From the NCBI GenBank assembly GCA_036804505.1, contig DAIRSI010000003.1, positions 1 through 64,000 on the forward strand: 64,000 bases of DNA, read 5' to 3'. Made by a program: the position numbers and the translations under genes. Source of the stretch: Phocaeicola_A sp036804505. GTDB taxonomy: Bacteria; Bacteroidota; Bacteroidia; Bacteroidales; Bacteroidaceae. This document shows, one piece after another, positions 28,860 to 36,902 of the stretch (positions within the stretch are counted from its first letter, which is position 1; the number at the start of each line of letters is the position of its first letter). The notes beneath the pieces were generated by a model. That model made no database searches, was not told where the DNA came from, and saw only the letters and a program-made list of their open reading frames with translations.

Positions 28860-30484
28860 ATAATTTATTTAAATCAGTTTCCCTTACGGTTATTTTAGGA
28901 TTGACTATGTCATCTTTTGTGGAATCTCATGATACGGTTCAGGCCGATTATCATGTGATTCCACTACCCCAGAAGATATGTCTCATTCCAGAGACGAAAC
29001 CTTTTGTTCTTGATAGACATACTAGGATCTTGTATCCAATTGGGAACTTGTCGATGAAAAGGAATGCGCAGTTTCTGGCTGGCTATCTTAAGAAAATTAC
29101 AGGAGATGATTATATCATTCAGGCTGGATCGAAAGGAACCAATGCCATTATTCTGAATTTGGGTTTAAATTCTTCGAATAAGGAATCCTATCGGTTAAAG
29201 GTTGGTAGTTCTTCCGTATCGATTTCTTCTTCAAATCCGGCAGGGGTCTTCTATGGGATTCAGACTCTTCGAAAGTCGCTCTCACAAAAACGTAGTAAGA
29301 ATATGATACTTCCAGCCGTTATAATAGATGATTGTCCAAGGTTTGCCTACCGAGGAGCTTTGCTGGATGTAAGCCGCCATTTTTTTTCATTAGCCGATGT
29401 CAAAACCTATCTTGATATGATGGCCATGCACAATATGAATTATTTCCATTGGCATCTTATTGATGATCAAGGATGGAGATTGGAAATAAAAAAATATCCG
29501 AATCTGACCAAAGTAGGATCACAAAGATCAGAAACTGTTATTGGCCGGAATAGTGATAAATATGATGGGAAGCCCTATGGCGGATACTATACTCAGAAAC
29601 AAGCGAAAGAAATAGTCAAATATGCGGCAGATAGATATATTACAGTGGTTCCGGAAATTGATATGCCAGGACATACTTTAGCAGCCTTAGCCTCATATCC
29701 TTATTTAGGATGTACTGGTGGGCCCTATAAAGTCGCGACTAAATGGGGGCCCACTCCAGATGTTCTTTGTGTGGGGAATGATAAAACACTGACTTTTGTC
29801 GATGATGTCTTGACTGAGTTAGTGTCAGTTTTTCCATCTCATTATATTTTCATCGATGGAGACAGTTGCTCGAAAGTAAGATGGGAGAAGTGTCCGAAAT
29901 GTCAGGCTAGGATTAAGGCTTTAGGTCTGGTTGATGATAAGAAGCATAAGAAAGAGGAAAAATTGGAATTCTATTTTGTCCGGCATATAGAGAATTTTCT
30001 GAGAGCGCACGGAAGAACAGTCTTTGGCTGGACTGATATGCTTGAATATGGATTGACGCAAGATGCCATGGTTATGTCAGGAAGAAGTGATGCAAATATT
30101 ATCAAAGCTGCTGATTCAGGTCACAAGGTTGTATCCGTGCCTTTTTTCTTTGATAATTATCAATCGAAAGATGTCAAAAATGAGCCATTGGCCATTGGTG
30201 GATATTTGCCTATGGAAGAGGTATATCATAGTGAGCCTATGCCTCCTATGTTGTCAACGGACAAACAAAAGTTCTTGTATGGAGTTCAGGGAGATTTGTG
30301 GTCTGAGTACATAACAACGGGGTCTCTTATGCAATATATGGTACTCCCTCGTTGGGCAGCACTTTCTGAAATACAGTGGACTTTACCTGAGAAAAAAGAT
30401 TATAAGTCTTTTTTGTTAAGATTGCCATGCTTGATTAATCTTTATCAAATGGATGGGTATAATTATTATGCTATTCCAAATTAA
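28856..30484 (+). CDS. GH20 hexosaminidase homologue lacking the catalytic Glu
   Basis: The protein has 542 residues from the ATG at 28856, which overlaps the previous stop. The signal peptide spans ~residues 1-26. An N-terminal GH20b domain (VIPLPQK, GVFYGIQTLRKSL) precedes the GH20 barrel: FAYRGALLDVSRHFFS, NYFHWHLIDDQGWRLEIKKYP, VVPEIDMPGHTLAAL, LWSEYI and LPRWAALSEIQW. At the place of the catalytic Asp-Glu pair (normally HIGGDE) it reads FIDGDS at 332-337: Asp336 is kept but the acid/base Glu is Ser337. The SWR segment near 400 is also altered (MSGRSD). It may therefore be an inactive sugar-binding paralogue or use a different mechanism. Family membership is firm; beta-N-acetylhexosaminidase activity should not be assumed. 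Confidence 0.88.
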   Translation: MNNLFKSVSLTVILGLTMSSFVESHDTVQADYHVIPLPQKICLIPETKPFVLDRHTRILYPIGNLSMKRNAQFLAGYLKKITGDDYIIQAGSKGTNAIILNLGLNSSNKESYRLKVGSSSVSISSSNPAGVFYGIQTLRKSLSQKRSKNMILPAVIIDDCPRFAYRGALLDVSRHFFSLADVKTYLDMMAMHNMNYFHWHLIDDQGWRLEIKKYPNLTKVGSQRSETVIGRNSDKYDGKPYGGYYTQKQAKEIVKYAADRYITVVPEIDMPGHTLAALASYPYLGCTGGPYKVATKWGPTPDVLCVGNDKTLTFVDDVLTELVSVFPSHYIFIDGDSCSKVRWEKCPKCQARIKALGLVDDKKHKKEEKLEFYFVRHIENFLRAHGRTVFGWTDMLEYGLTQDAMVMSGRSDANIIKAADSGHKVVSVPFFFDNYQSKDVKNEPLAIGGYLPMEEVYHSEPMPPMLSTDKQKFLYGVQGDLWSEYITTGSLMQYMVLPRWAALSEIQWTLPEKKDYKSFLLRLPCLINLYQMDGYNYYAIPN

Positions 30485-30540
30485 AAGTGCTTTGTAAAAA
30501 TAGTAATAGTTTATTAAGGAAAAGAATTTCTTGATTACAT

Positions 30541-30647
30541 TCTGGTGAAAGGACTTAGTATTGTTTTGTAGGATAAAAGATGTTTGTTAACACATCGGTA
30601 TGTTAGAAAATCGTTTTTTAATGGTAAATAAGTTTCCTTTCACCAGA
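30541..30647. repeat. 13-bp inverted repeat upstream of the EEP gene
   Basis: TCTGGTGAAAGGA (30541-30553) and its exact complement (30635-30647) lie in the 251-bp gap, 81 nt apart. Neither arm is followed by a T tract. Function unknown. Confidence 0.45.
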
Positions 30648-30698
30648 TTTTTCACTGAAATATATTTTTTAAGGGGTAACAATCTAGATGATTTTTTA

Positions 30699-30706
30699 TA
30701 TTTTTG
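30699..30706 (+). promoter_or_regulatory. Putative -7 box for the EEP/sulfatase operon
   Basis: TATTTTTG fits TAnnTTTG, 29 nt before the ATG. No good -33 box is seen. Confidence 0.4.
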
Positions 30707-30735
30707 CCTTTAGTAAAAATATAAAAGAGTAGCAT

Positions 30736-31500
30736 ATGAAAAAATCGATTTGTCTTGTCATTGCATTATTAGTCTTGATTCCTTTGGAGATTGGAGCACA
30801 GTCACATCAATCATTTAAAGGACGATTATGCATTATGTCCTATAATACTCATAATGCGGTAGGTATGGACGGTAAACGTGATTTCAAGCGAATTGCATCG
30901 ATTGTCGCCGCTTCCAATCCTGACATTGTGTCTTTGCAGGAACTGGATAGCGTGACAGCACGAAATAACGGGGTTTATGCTCTGAAGGAAATAGCGGAAT
31001 GTACGGGCATGAATTATGTGTATGGTCCTGCAATTGATTATGATGGCGGCAAATATGGTATAGGGATATTGTCCAAAGATAAGCCCTTGAAGGTTCATTA
31101 TGTGTCTCTGCCGGGACGCGAAGAGGCTCGCACGCTGTTGATTGCGGAATATGATAAATTCGTTTTCCTTGCAACCCATTTTTCTCTGACTCCCGAAGAT
31201 CAAGTAGCTTCGGCTAAAATAATCTTGAAAGAGGTTGCTTCAATGAAGAAACCTGTTTTTCTTGCCGGTGATATGAATTCGGTTCCGTCTTCGAAACCGC
31301 AAAAATTGCTTTGCAAGTATTTCTCCGTACTTACGGATTGTAATTGGAAAACTTGTGAAGGTGAATGTATTGACTATATTTATGGAGATAAAACTGCACG
31401 GAAGAGTTATTCTGTTTCCGATAAAAAACTAATAGAAGATTCGATGGCTTCCGATCACTTCCCCGTTGTTGTAACTTTATCGGTTCATGAAAACAAATAA
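30736..31500 (+). CDS. Exported endonuclease/exonuclease/phosphatase (EEP) family protein
   Basis: The protein has 254 residues with signal peptide MKKSICLVIALLVLIPLEIG. All catalytic motifs of the EEP fold are present: IMSYNTHNA, DIVSLQELD (metal-binding Glu), THFSLTPEDQ (His), FLAGDMNSVPSS (Asp and Asn), CIDYIYGD (Asp) and MASDHFPVVV (SDH motif). Members cleave phosphodiester or phosphomonoester bonds in nucleic acids, inositol phosphates or lipids; a secreted version in a glycan locus may act on phosphorylated glycans or extracellular nucleic acid (inference). The last 14 nt overlap the start of the sulfatase gene, which indicates co-translation. Confidence 0.85.
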   Translation: MKKSICLVIALLVLIPLEIGAQSHQSFKGRLCIMSYNTHNAVGMDGKRDFKRIASIVAASNPDIVSLQELDSVTARNNGVYALKEIAECTGMNYVYGPAIDYDGGKYGIGILSKDKPLKVHYVSLPGREEARTLLIAEYDKFVFLATHFSLTPEDQVASAKIILKEVASMKKPVFLAGDMNSVPSSKPQKLLCKYFSVLTDCNWKTCEGECIDYIYGDKTARKSYSVSDKKLIEDSMASDHFPVVVTLSVHENK

Positions 31501-33004
31501 CCAAATTGGCTTCTATGCCATCACTACATTAGGCATGTCTCTTTTATCGATGAATGCCTATGGTCAGACGAAGACGCGTCCGCATATCATTTTGATAATG
31601 ACCGACCAGCAGCGGGGCGATGCTTTGGGCTGTGCAGGTAACGAGTGCGTGATTACTCCCAATATAGATCGACTGGCGGCCGACGGGCATTTGTTTTGCA
31701 ATGCCTATACAGCTTCACCAAGCAGTACGCCGGCACGTGCGGGAATGTTGACGGGTATGTCTCCGTGGCATCATGGCTTGCTGGGATATGGACAGGTGGC
31801 CGAACATTACAAGTATGAAATGCCGCAGATGCTCAAGGATCTTGGTTATCACACCTTGGGAATAGGGAAGATGCATTGGCATCCTCAGAATGCTTTGCAT
31901 GGTTTTGAGGCTACTCTTCTTGACGAGAGCGGACGTGTGGAATCGCCTTATTTCAAGAGCGATTATCGCAAGTGGTTCGATATTCAGGCTTTTGGATTGA
32001 ATCCGGATAGTACGGGTATTCCATGGAATGCTCATGGTGCCAAAGCGTATGCTTTGCCTGAACGTTTGCACCCGACGGTGTGGACTGCAGACAGAGCCGT
32101 GGAAGCCATTCACGGCTATTCTTCGGATAAGCCTTTGTTCCTGAAAATATCTTTTGCGCGCCCTCATAGTCCCTATGATCCTCCTCAGCGTGTGCTGGAT
32201 ATGTATAAAGGCAAGGAAGTGCCAGCTCCGTCAGTAGGGGATTGGTGTAAAAATTTGCCGGTGGACGCTCATCCGGAAAAGAACCCCGAAGCTGCCATCG
32301 GTAATTATGGGGCTGAATATGCACAGAATTCCCGTCGTTATTATTATGCATCGATTACTTTTATTGATGAGCAGATAGGAAGAATCATCACAGAACTGAA
32401 AGCAAAAGGGATGTATGACAATGCGCTCATCTGTTTTGTTGCTGATCATGGAGACATGTTGGGAGATCACCATTTATGGCGGAAAACATACGCATACGAA
32501 GGTTCGTCGGCAATTCCTTTTATTGTAAAGTTGCCTAAGGATGTCCCGAGTTCTCTAAAACCCGGTGCTGACATTGATGCTCCGGTAGAGTTGCGCGATT
32601 TGCTTCCTACATTTTTGGATTTGAACGGAAAGCCTGTTCCCAAGGAAATGGATGGCATGTCCCTGCTTCCTTTATTGGAGAAAGGGAAAGCTGCTTGGCG
32701 CAAATATATTGACATGGAGCATTCCACCACCTATTGGGCCGATAATTATTGGTGTGCTTTGACCGATGGCAAGATAAAGTACATCTGGTTTTTCCGCACT
32801 GGCGAAGAGCAATTGTTCGACTTAGTCAAAGACCCTCATGAACTGCACAATCTATCCCAAACAGCAAAATCAAGAAAGCAGCTGGAGATGATGCGCAAAG
32901 AGATGGTCGAACATCTGCAGGAGCGGGGGGATGAATGGGTAAAGGATGGCAAGTTGGTCATTCGCCGGCAAAGTCTTCTTTATGGTCCGAATTATCCGAA
33001 ATAA
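31487..33004 (+). CDS. Ser-type (S1 family) secreted sulfatase
   Basis: The protein has 505 residues; the ATG at 31487 lies inside the end of the EEP gene and opens a signal peptide (ITTLGMSLLSMNAYGQ). The metal site HIILIMTDQQRGD is followed by the sulfatase signature SSTPARAGMLTG, where Ser80 of S-x-P-x-R would become formylglycine. VADHGDMLGDHHLWRK supplies the other metal ligands. A Ser-type site needs the anaerobic sulfatase-maturating radical SAM enzyme, which is not in this window. Substrate is likely a sulfated glycan such as mucin or glycosaminoglycan (inference). The stop codon directly abuts the end of the convergent ATPase gene. Confidence 0.92.
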   Translation: MKTNNQIGFYAITTLGMSLLSMNAYGQTKTRPHIILIMTDQQRGDALGCAGNECVITPNIDRLAADGHLFCNAYTASPSSTPARAGMLTGMSPWHHGLLGYGQVAEHYKYEMPQMLKDLGYHTLGIGKMHWHPQNALHGFEATLLDESGRVESPYFKSDYRKWFDIQAFGLNPDSTGIPWNAHGAKAYALPERLHPTVWTADRAVEAIHGYSSDKPLFLKISFARPHSPYDPPQRVLDMYKGKEVPAPSVGDWCKNLPVDAHPEKNPEAAIGNYGAEYAQNSRRYYYASITFIDEQIGRIITELKAKGMYDNALICFVADHGDMLGDHHLWRKTYAYEGSSAIPFIVKLPKDVPSSLKPGADIDAPVELRDLLPTFLDLNGKPVPKEMDGMSLLPLLEKGKAAWRKYIDMEHSTTYWADNYWCALTDGKIKYIWFFRTGEEQLFDLVKDPHELHNLSQTAKSRKQLEMMRKEMVEHLQERGDEWVKDGKLVIRRQSLLYGPNYPK

Positions 33005-34363
33005 TTAAAAGAATACATCTCCCTCGTTTTTTCCTGTAGAGTCCAAAAACATTACATCATAGATTGGCATGTAAACCACTTTGTCTTTGCGATAAACTTG
33101 TCTGTTGTTAGAAAGGACCAAGCCGGAGCGGGTATGATATTCTTCTTCCAAAAGCAAATTATTCAAGGCGCTATGTACCGTATAGTTTTTTCCCGACTTC
33201 ACTTCTACAGGTAAAATACTTAAATTGGAGTAGTCATCAATCAGAAAATCTACCTCTCCTTTTTTCCTGTTGTCATAGTAAAACAAGGAATGTCCATGTG
33301 CTTTCAGTTCTTGTGCTACTACATTTTCATAGACAGCACCTAAATTGATGCTTGGCTCATCATCCAATATCGGGCGCAAATTATGATGGTAAAGTTGTGA
33401 TGTCAGCATTCCAACGTCATTCAGGTAGAGCTTGAGCAAATTCTTCTGTACTGATTCCTTTAGTGAGTATCGGGGATTGGATATAGCATGCACGTCAAGC
33501 GATATTCCGGAAGAAATAAGATATTCAAATTCTTCTTGATAGCGGCTGAAACGATCTCCCTCTTGCCCTTTAATATCTTTCACTACAATACGCTTTTTCT
33601 TGTTTTCCATTTGGGAGGGTATCATGTCGTAAATGCGATGGATAAGAAGATGACGACTGTTGCTCTTTTCATACTTTGATGCATCATCTCCATATAGTAC
33701 ACGGATTGATTCTTGCATTTCTCTTACTTTCACAATATTATGTGAGGATAGATATTCGTTTACTACATCAGGCATTCCACCGACAAGCAGATAACGACGA
33801 AACATATCCATCATCCGTTGATGTACTGCTTCAGAGAGGCTTTCTTTCTTTAAAAATTTCTGTTTCATATCGACTATTGCGTCAGTCCCCATGTTATTTG
33901 CTATAAGAAATTCTTCGAAATCAAGTTGATACATCTCCTTACGAATGATGCTTCCAACGGGGATGGATGTAGTCGAGCGCAAAGCTATGCCTAGCATACT
34001 TCCACTTGCAATAAAATGATAACGATGGTCTTGCCTGAAAAATTTAAGCATTGTGAGAAATTGTGGATAATGCTGTATTTCGTCAAGAAAAATCAGTGTG
34101 TTGTCTTCTCTGTCCAACTGTTTGCCGGCTACCATGCTTAATGATAGATAAAAATCTTCTGTGGTTCGGATATTCTTGAAAAGTTGAGGGCCTTCGGCAT
34201 CCTCTACGAAATTTACTTCTATAAAATTCTTATAGATTTGCTTGCCAACTTCTCTGATGATGTACGACTTACCGACTTGTCTGGCTCCTTCAAGAACTAG
34301 AATCTTGTCTGAATCGGACTTTAGATGGTTTTCTATATATTTGCTTATTTTTCTGTATAGCAT
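33005..34363 (-). CDS. AAA-family ATPase with DUF4143 domain
   Basis: The protein has 452 residues. Walker A is GARQVGKS (26-33) and Walker B is LIFLDEIQ (89-96), followed by FIASGSMLGIALR (sensor-like). The C-terminal half contains the DUF4143 region (NLGAVYENVVAQELKAHGHSLFYYDNRKKGEVDFLID) with an E-V-D-F...E-V-K-S arrangement like a PD-(D/E)XK nuclease fold. Such ATPases are scattered through Bacteroidota genomes, often as single mobile-looking genes of unknown function. It interrupts the two PULs, converges on the sulfatase with no gap, and has an elaborate repeat-containing promoter (34372-34451). It has no signal peptide and is cytoplasmic. Confidence 0.88.
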   Translation of the reverse strand: MLYRKISKYIENHLKSDSDKILVLEGARQVGKSYIIREVGKQIYKNFIEVNFVEDAEGPQLFKNIRTTEDFYLSLSMVAGKQLDREDNTLIFLDEIQHYPQFLTMLKFFRQDHRYHFIASGSMLGIALRSTTSIPVGSIIRKEMYQLDFEEFLIANNMGTDAIVDMKQKFLKKESLSEAVHQRMMDMFRRYLLVGGMPDVVNEYLSSHNIVKVREMQESIRVLYGDDASKYEKSNSRHLLIHRIYDMIPSQMENKKKRIVVKDIKGQEGDRFSRYQEEFEYLISSGISLDVHAISNPRYSLKESVQKNLLKLYLNDVGMLTSQLYHHNLRPILDDEPSINLGAVYENVVAQELKAHGHSLFYYDNRKKGEVDFLIDDYSNLSILPVEVKSGKNYTVHSALNNLLLEEEYHTRSGLVLSNNRQVYRKDKVVYMPIYDVMFLDSTGKNEGDVFF

Positions 34364-34371
34364 GATGTTTT

Positions 34372-34451
34372 ACACTTTTCAATATTTTATAGATGAACAA
34401 AGTTACACTTTTCAATATAAAAATCCAAATAAAAAAAACACTTTTCAATAT
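34372..34451 (-). promoter_or_regulatory. Three 14-bp boxes at exact 33-bp spacing over the ATPase promoter
   Basis: The 14-mer ACACTTTTCAATAT (plus strand) occurs at 34372-34385, 34405-34418 and 34438-34451, identical each time, with 19-nt unrelated spacers. Copies 1 and 2 share two more bases. Copy 2 touches the -7 box, copy 3 lies just upstream of the -33 box, and copy 1 lies between the predicted transcription start and the ATG. This is the layout of a cooperative operator, probably autoregulatory. Confidence 0.75.
34398..34429 (-). promoter_or_regulatory. Promoter of the DUF4143 ATPase gene
   Basis: On the minus strand TTTG (34429-34426) and TAACTTTG (34405-34398) are 24 nt apart start to start, a full match to the Bacteroidota consensus. 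The ATG is 35 nt downstream. Confidence 0.65.
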
Positions 34452-34487
34452 TCCGATGGTTCTTCGTCAATTTAGTTGAAAAAATGT

Positions 34488-34859
34488 TTTTTATGCTTCC
34501 ATGCTTCCACTAAGTATGTATGGTTCTGTAAATTAGTGTATTATGTGTGTAAGTATCGATGTATGTATGGTGTAACCATGGATGTATGTTTACATAAAGT
34601 CTAAACGTGATTTTTCCGGTTTATTGGCACCCATTAATATTATGGTATAATCCGAAATTCTTTTCGGCTATACGCGAAAAAGAATTCGGGTTAAGTCGTA
34701 TTTGTTTTTGGCTTATACCGAATGATTGCTCTTTCCTTGTTCCTTTGTTAGATGAAAAATGAGTGGAAGTAAAAAATTTATACTTCCATTCATGCTTCCA
34801 CATATATGATATTCATTTTCAGTCGACTATGTATTAGTGGAAGCATGGAAGCATAAAAA
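34488..34859. repeat. Noncoding element with 26-bp perfect terminal inverted repeats
   Basis: Bases 34488-34513 and 34834-34859 are exact inverted complements, each containing a tandem GGAAGCAT pair. Similarity continues outward for about ten more bases with only transition differences. A further CATGCTTCCAC copy lies at 34790-34800. The interior holds more nested palindromes (CCGAA/TTCGG around 34651-34690, GGTATAA/TTATACC at 34644-34650 and 34713-34719) and no credible gene. It could be a miniature transposable element or an invertible segment. No clear target-site duplication is seen. Confidence 0.65.
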
Positions 34860-34914
34860 GCGTTTTTCCAATTAAATGGATGAAGAACTTTTTGTAGTTG
34901 TTTCCAGATTAAAT

Positions 34915-34955
34915 GATTTCAAATTGATTGATTTCAAATTAAATAATTACATTTG
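34915..34955 (+). promoter_or_regulatory. Promoter-like region with a direct repeat before the second ECF sigma gene
   Basis: GATTTCAAATT occurs at 34915-34925 and 34930-34940 (15-nt period), just upstream of TACATTTG (34948-34955), a perfect -7 match. The transcript leader would be about 150 nt. Confidence 0.45.
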
Positions 34956-35110
34956 CACGATTAATCATTAATCATAAGAGTAATGGGAGCACCTTTTGTT
35001 TTTGGAAGAATAGCTGTGGGATAGGATTTTACTGACTTTATGGAGATTCAAAACCTGCTTTTTAAATGGTGGTCCCAAAATGAATATTAGGCTATGAATT
35101 TGTTTCAACT

Positions 35111-35701
35111 ATGATTAACGCTAAAATAAAAAGTGAGGCAGAACTCATCAGTGAATTGAAACTTGGATCAAGAGATGCATTTAATAAAATCTATGCAATG
35201 TATTCCAAGCGATTGTATGGCTACTGTCTGAAAATATCAAAAAACAGGGAGGATGCTGAGGAAATAGTCCAAGATGTCTTTCTGCGTCTTTGGAACATGA
35301 AGGAAGACATCCGGCAGGAAGAAACGGTACGCTCCCTGCTGTTCATCATCTCCAAAAATTATCTTCTCAAGTCCTGTTATAATCAAGTACATTCCCAGAT
35401 TTTTGAAGACTATGTGGATTATGAAGAAAAACTGAGAAATGACGACCGTGCCGATTCGAAAATTGAATATGAAGATTTCCTGAAAATGATTCGTCAAGCC
35501 ATGCAGACGCTTCCCGAAACCCAGAAGAAGGTGATAGAACTGACGAGGCTGAAGCAATATTCCGTTCAAGAAGTGGCTGAGCAGCTTTCCCTGAGCGAAC
35601 AGACTGTGCGCAACCAATTATCTCTGGGGCTAAAAGCTCTAAGAACGTTGATAGGCGATATTCCGTTGCTGTTGTTATTATTGGTTAAATATCTGCCTTA
35701 A
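35111..35701 (+). CDS. ECF-type RNA polymerase sigma factor (second PUL)
   Basis: The protein has 196 residues starting at ATG 35111. Region 2 is seen as FNKIYAMYSKRLYGYCLKI and DAEEIVQDVFLRLWNMKEDI, and region 4 as LPETQKKVIELTRLKQYSVQEVAEQLSLSEQTVRNQ with a C-terminal hydrophobic tail (LLLLLLVKYLP). It belongs to the same FecR-linked class as the sigma factor at 17.0 kb but is clearly a separate paralogue. The FecR gene starts 49 nt downstream, the same spacing as in the first PUL. It should direct transcription of the downstream SusC/SusD genes after a glycan signal. Confidence 0.93.
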   Translation: MINAKIKSEAELISELKLGSRDAFNKIYAMYSKRLYGYCLKISKNREDAEEIVQDVFLRLWNMKEDIRQEETVRSLLFIISKNYLLKSCYNQVHSQIFEDYVDYEEKLRNDDRADSKIEYEDFLKMIRQAMQTLPETQKKVIELTRLKQYSVQEVAEQLSLSEQTVRNQLSLGLKALRTLIGDIPLLLLLLVKYLP

Positions 35702-35750
35702 TAAGGTATATCTTTCAAAAAAAAAGAACATTACAATCAGAAGACAAAAT

Positions 35751-36725
35751 ATGAAAAATTTATATAGTAAATACATAAATAATCAATTGACCGTTGCCGA
35801 GCTGGAAGAATTGAGAAAGGACAATCCTCAGAAGTTTTCTTCGGAGATGGAAGAAGCTTTGAATGAGGAATGGAATGCAGATGAGGACTATTCTCAAATC
35901 CCCGACGATGTGGTGGCAGGAATCAAAAGCCGGTTGGACAAGGCTATCGATAAGAAACGTCGTGTAATCGTCCCGCTTTATTACAAAGTATTGGGATGGG
36001 CAGCTGTTATCTTGCTTCCTTTGTTCATCTTGTCCACGCTGTATATTTACAAGGAACATACGCAAGCAGTTTCGGAAGAGATGGTTGTAGCTACAGCCAC
36101 AGGCGAAAAAGCCACTATCACCTTGCCCGATGGAACTCTGGTGACGCTCAATTCGAATTCCCGGCTTTCATATACACCTAAAGTGTATAACAAAGATAAT
36201 CGGCAAATCAGTTTTTCAGGAGAAGCCTATTTCAATGTGGCTAAGGACAAGGAGCGTCCCTTTATGATTGATGCCCGTGGCTTGAAAGTGCAGGTACTTG
36301 GAACCAAGTTCAATCTGTCGGTACGTAAAGAAGATAAAAATGCGGAACTGTTTTTGGAATCAGGGAAAGTCTTGTTCACTTCCTTGCTAAAGCGTGAATC
36401 AGTTGTTCTCTCACCCAATCAGAAGTTGACAATGAACCAGATGACAGGTGAAATGTCAGTCATGAAAGAGACGGACAATATGGTATCGGCATGGCGACAG
36501 AATGAAATGATATTCCGTAATGCACCTTTCGAATCAGTTGTGAAAGCCATAGAGAATGTATATGGTGTCCGTATCCGGATGGAATATAAGAGTGACAGCA
36601 TGGATGTATTTACCGGAACACTGGTTACGAATGATTTAAACAGCGTTTTAGAGGTGATTGAAACAACCAATAATCTGAAAGCGACAAAGACTAACAACAT
36701 CATTTCAATAGGCAAAGCTAAATAA
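35751..36725 (+). CDS. FecR-family anti-sigma factor (second PUL)
   Basis: The protein has 324 residues. The cytoplasmic anti-sigma part is ~1-75. One transmembrane helix follows (VLGWAAVILLPLFILSTLYIY, ~83-103). The periplasmic FecR domain contains GEKATITLPDGTLVTLNSNS and FSGEAYFNVAKDKERPFMID, followed by a DUF4974-like C-terminal domain (FRNAPFESVVKAIENVYGVRIRME). It is the partner of the preceding sigma factor and of the STN domain of the following SusC. A terminator-like hairpin separates it from susC. Confidence 0.93.
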   Translation: MKNLYSKYINNQLTVAELEELRKDNPQKFSSEMEEALNEEWNADEDYSQIPDDVVAGIKSRLDKAIDKKRRVIVPLYYKVLGWAAVILLPLFILSTLYIYKEHTQAVSEEMVVATATGEKATITLPDGTLVTLNSNSRLSYTPKVYNKDNRQISFSGEAYFNVAKDKERPFMIDARGLKVQVLGTKFNLSVRKEDKNAELFLESGKVLFTSLLKRESVVLSPNQKLTMNQMTGEMSVMKETDNMVSAWRQNEMIFRNAPFESVVKAIENVYGVRIRMEYKSDSMDVFTGTLVTNDLNSVLEVIETTNNLKATKTNNIISIGKAK

Positions 36726-36747
36726 ATTTCTTTAAAATTTGAATTGG

Positions 36748-36786
36748 GGTCGTTTGCTTAAAACTAGAGAGTAAACGGCCTTTTTG
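36748..36786 (+). terminator. Terminator or attenuator between FecR and SusC
   Basis: GGTCGTTT (36748-36755) pairs with AAACGGCC (36773-36780, one G-T pair) and is followed at once by TTTTT. It probably separates the constitutive sigma/FecR transcript from the inducible susCD transcript. Confidence 0.75.
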
Positions 36787-36902
36787 TTAAAATGCATGTT
36801 AAAGAACATATAAATATTTCGGTATAAAATTAATTTTTTGGGAACATTACTAATAAATACTTCGAAAGGAAGTAGAATTTGTTAAACAAAAAATTTAATA
36901 AC

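Noticed and set aside
28856..30484. Treating the GH20 homologue as a normal beta-N-acetylhexosaminidase
   Set aside because: The catalytic Glu is Ser in the DNA, so only family membership is supported.
33005..34363. Transposase or integrase marking a mobile island between the PULs
   Set aside because: The gene has AAA and DUF4143 motifs, not a transposase or recombinase active site; no flanking attachment repeats were found.
34621..34803. 60-codon minus-strand frame within the inverted-repeat element
   Set aside because: It is made of the element's palindromes and has no protein-like conservation signal that I can see.
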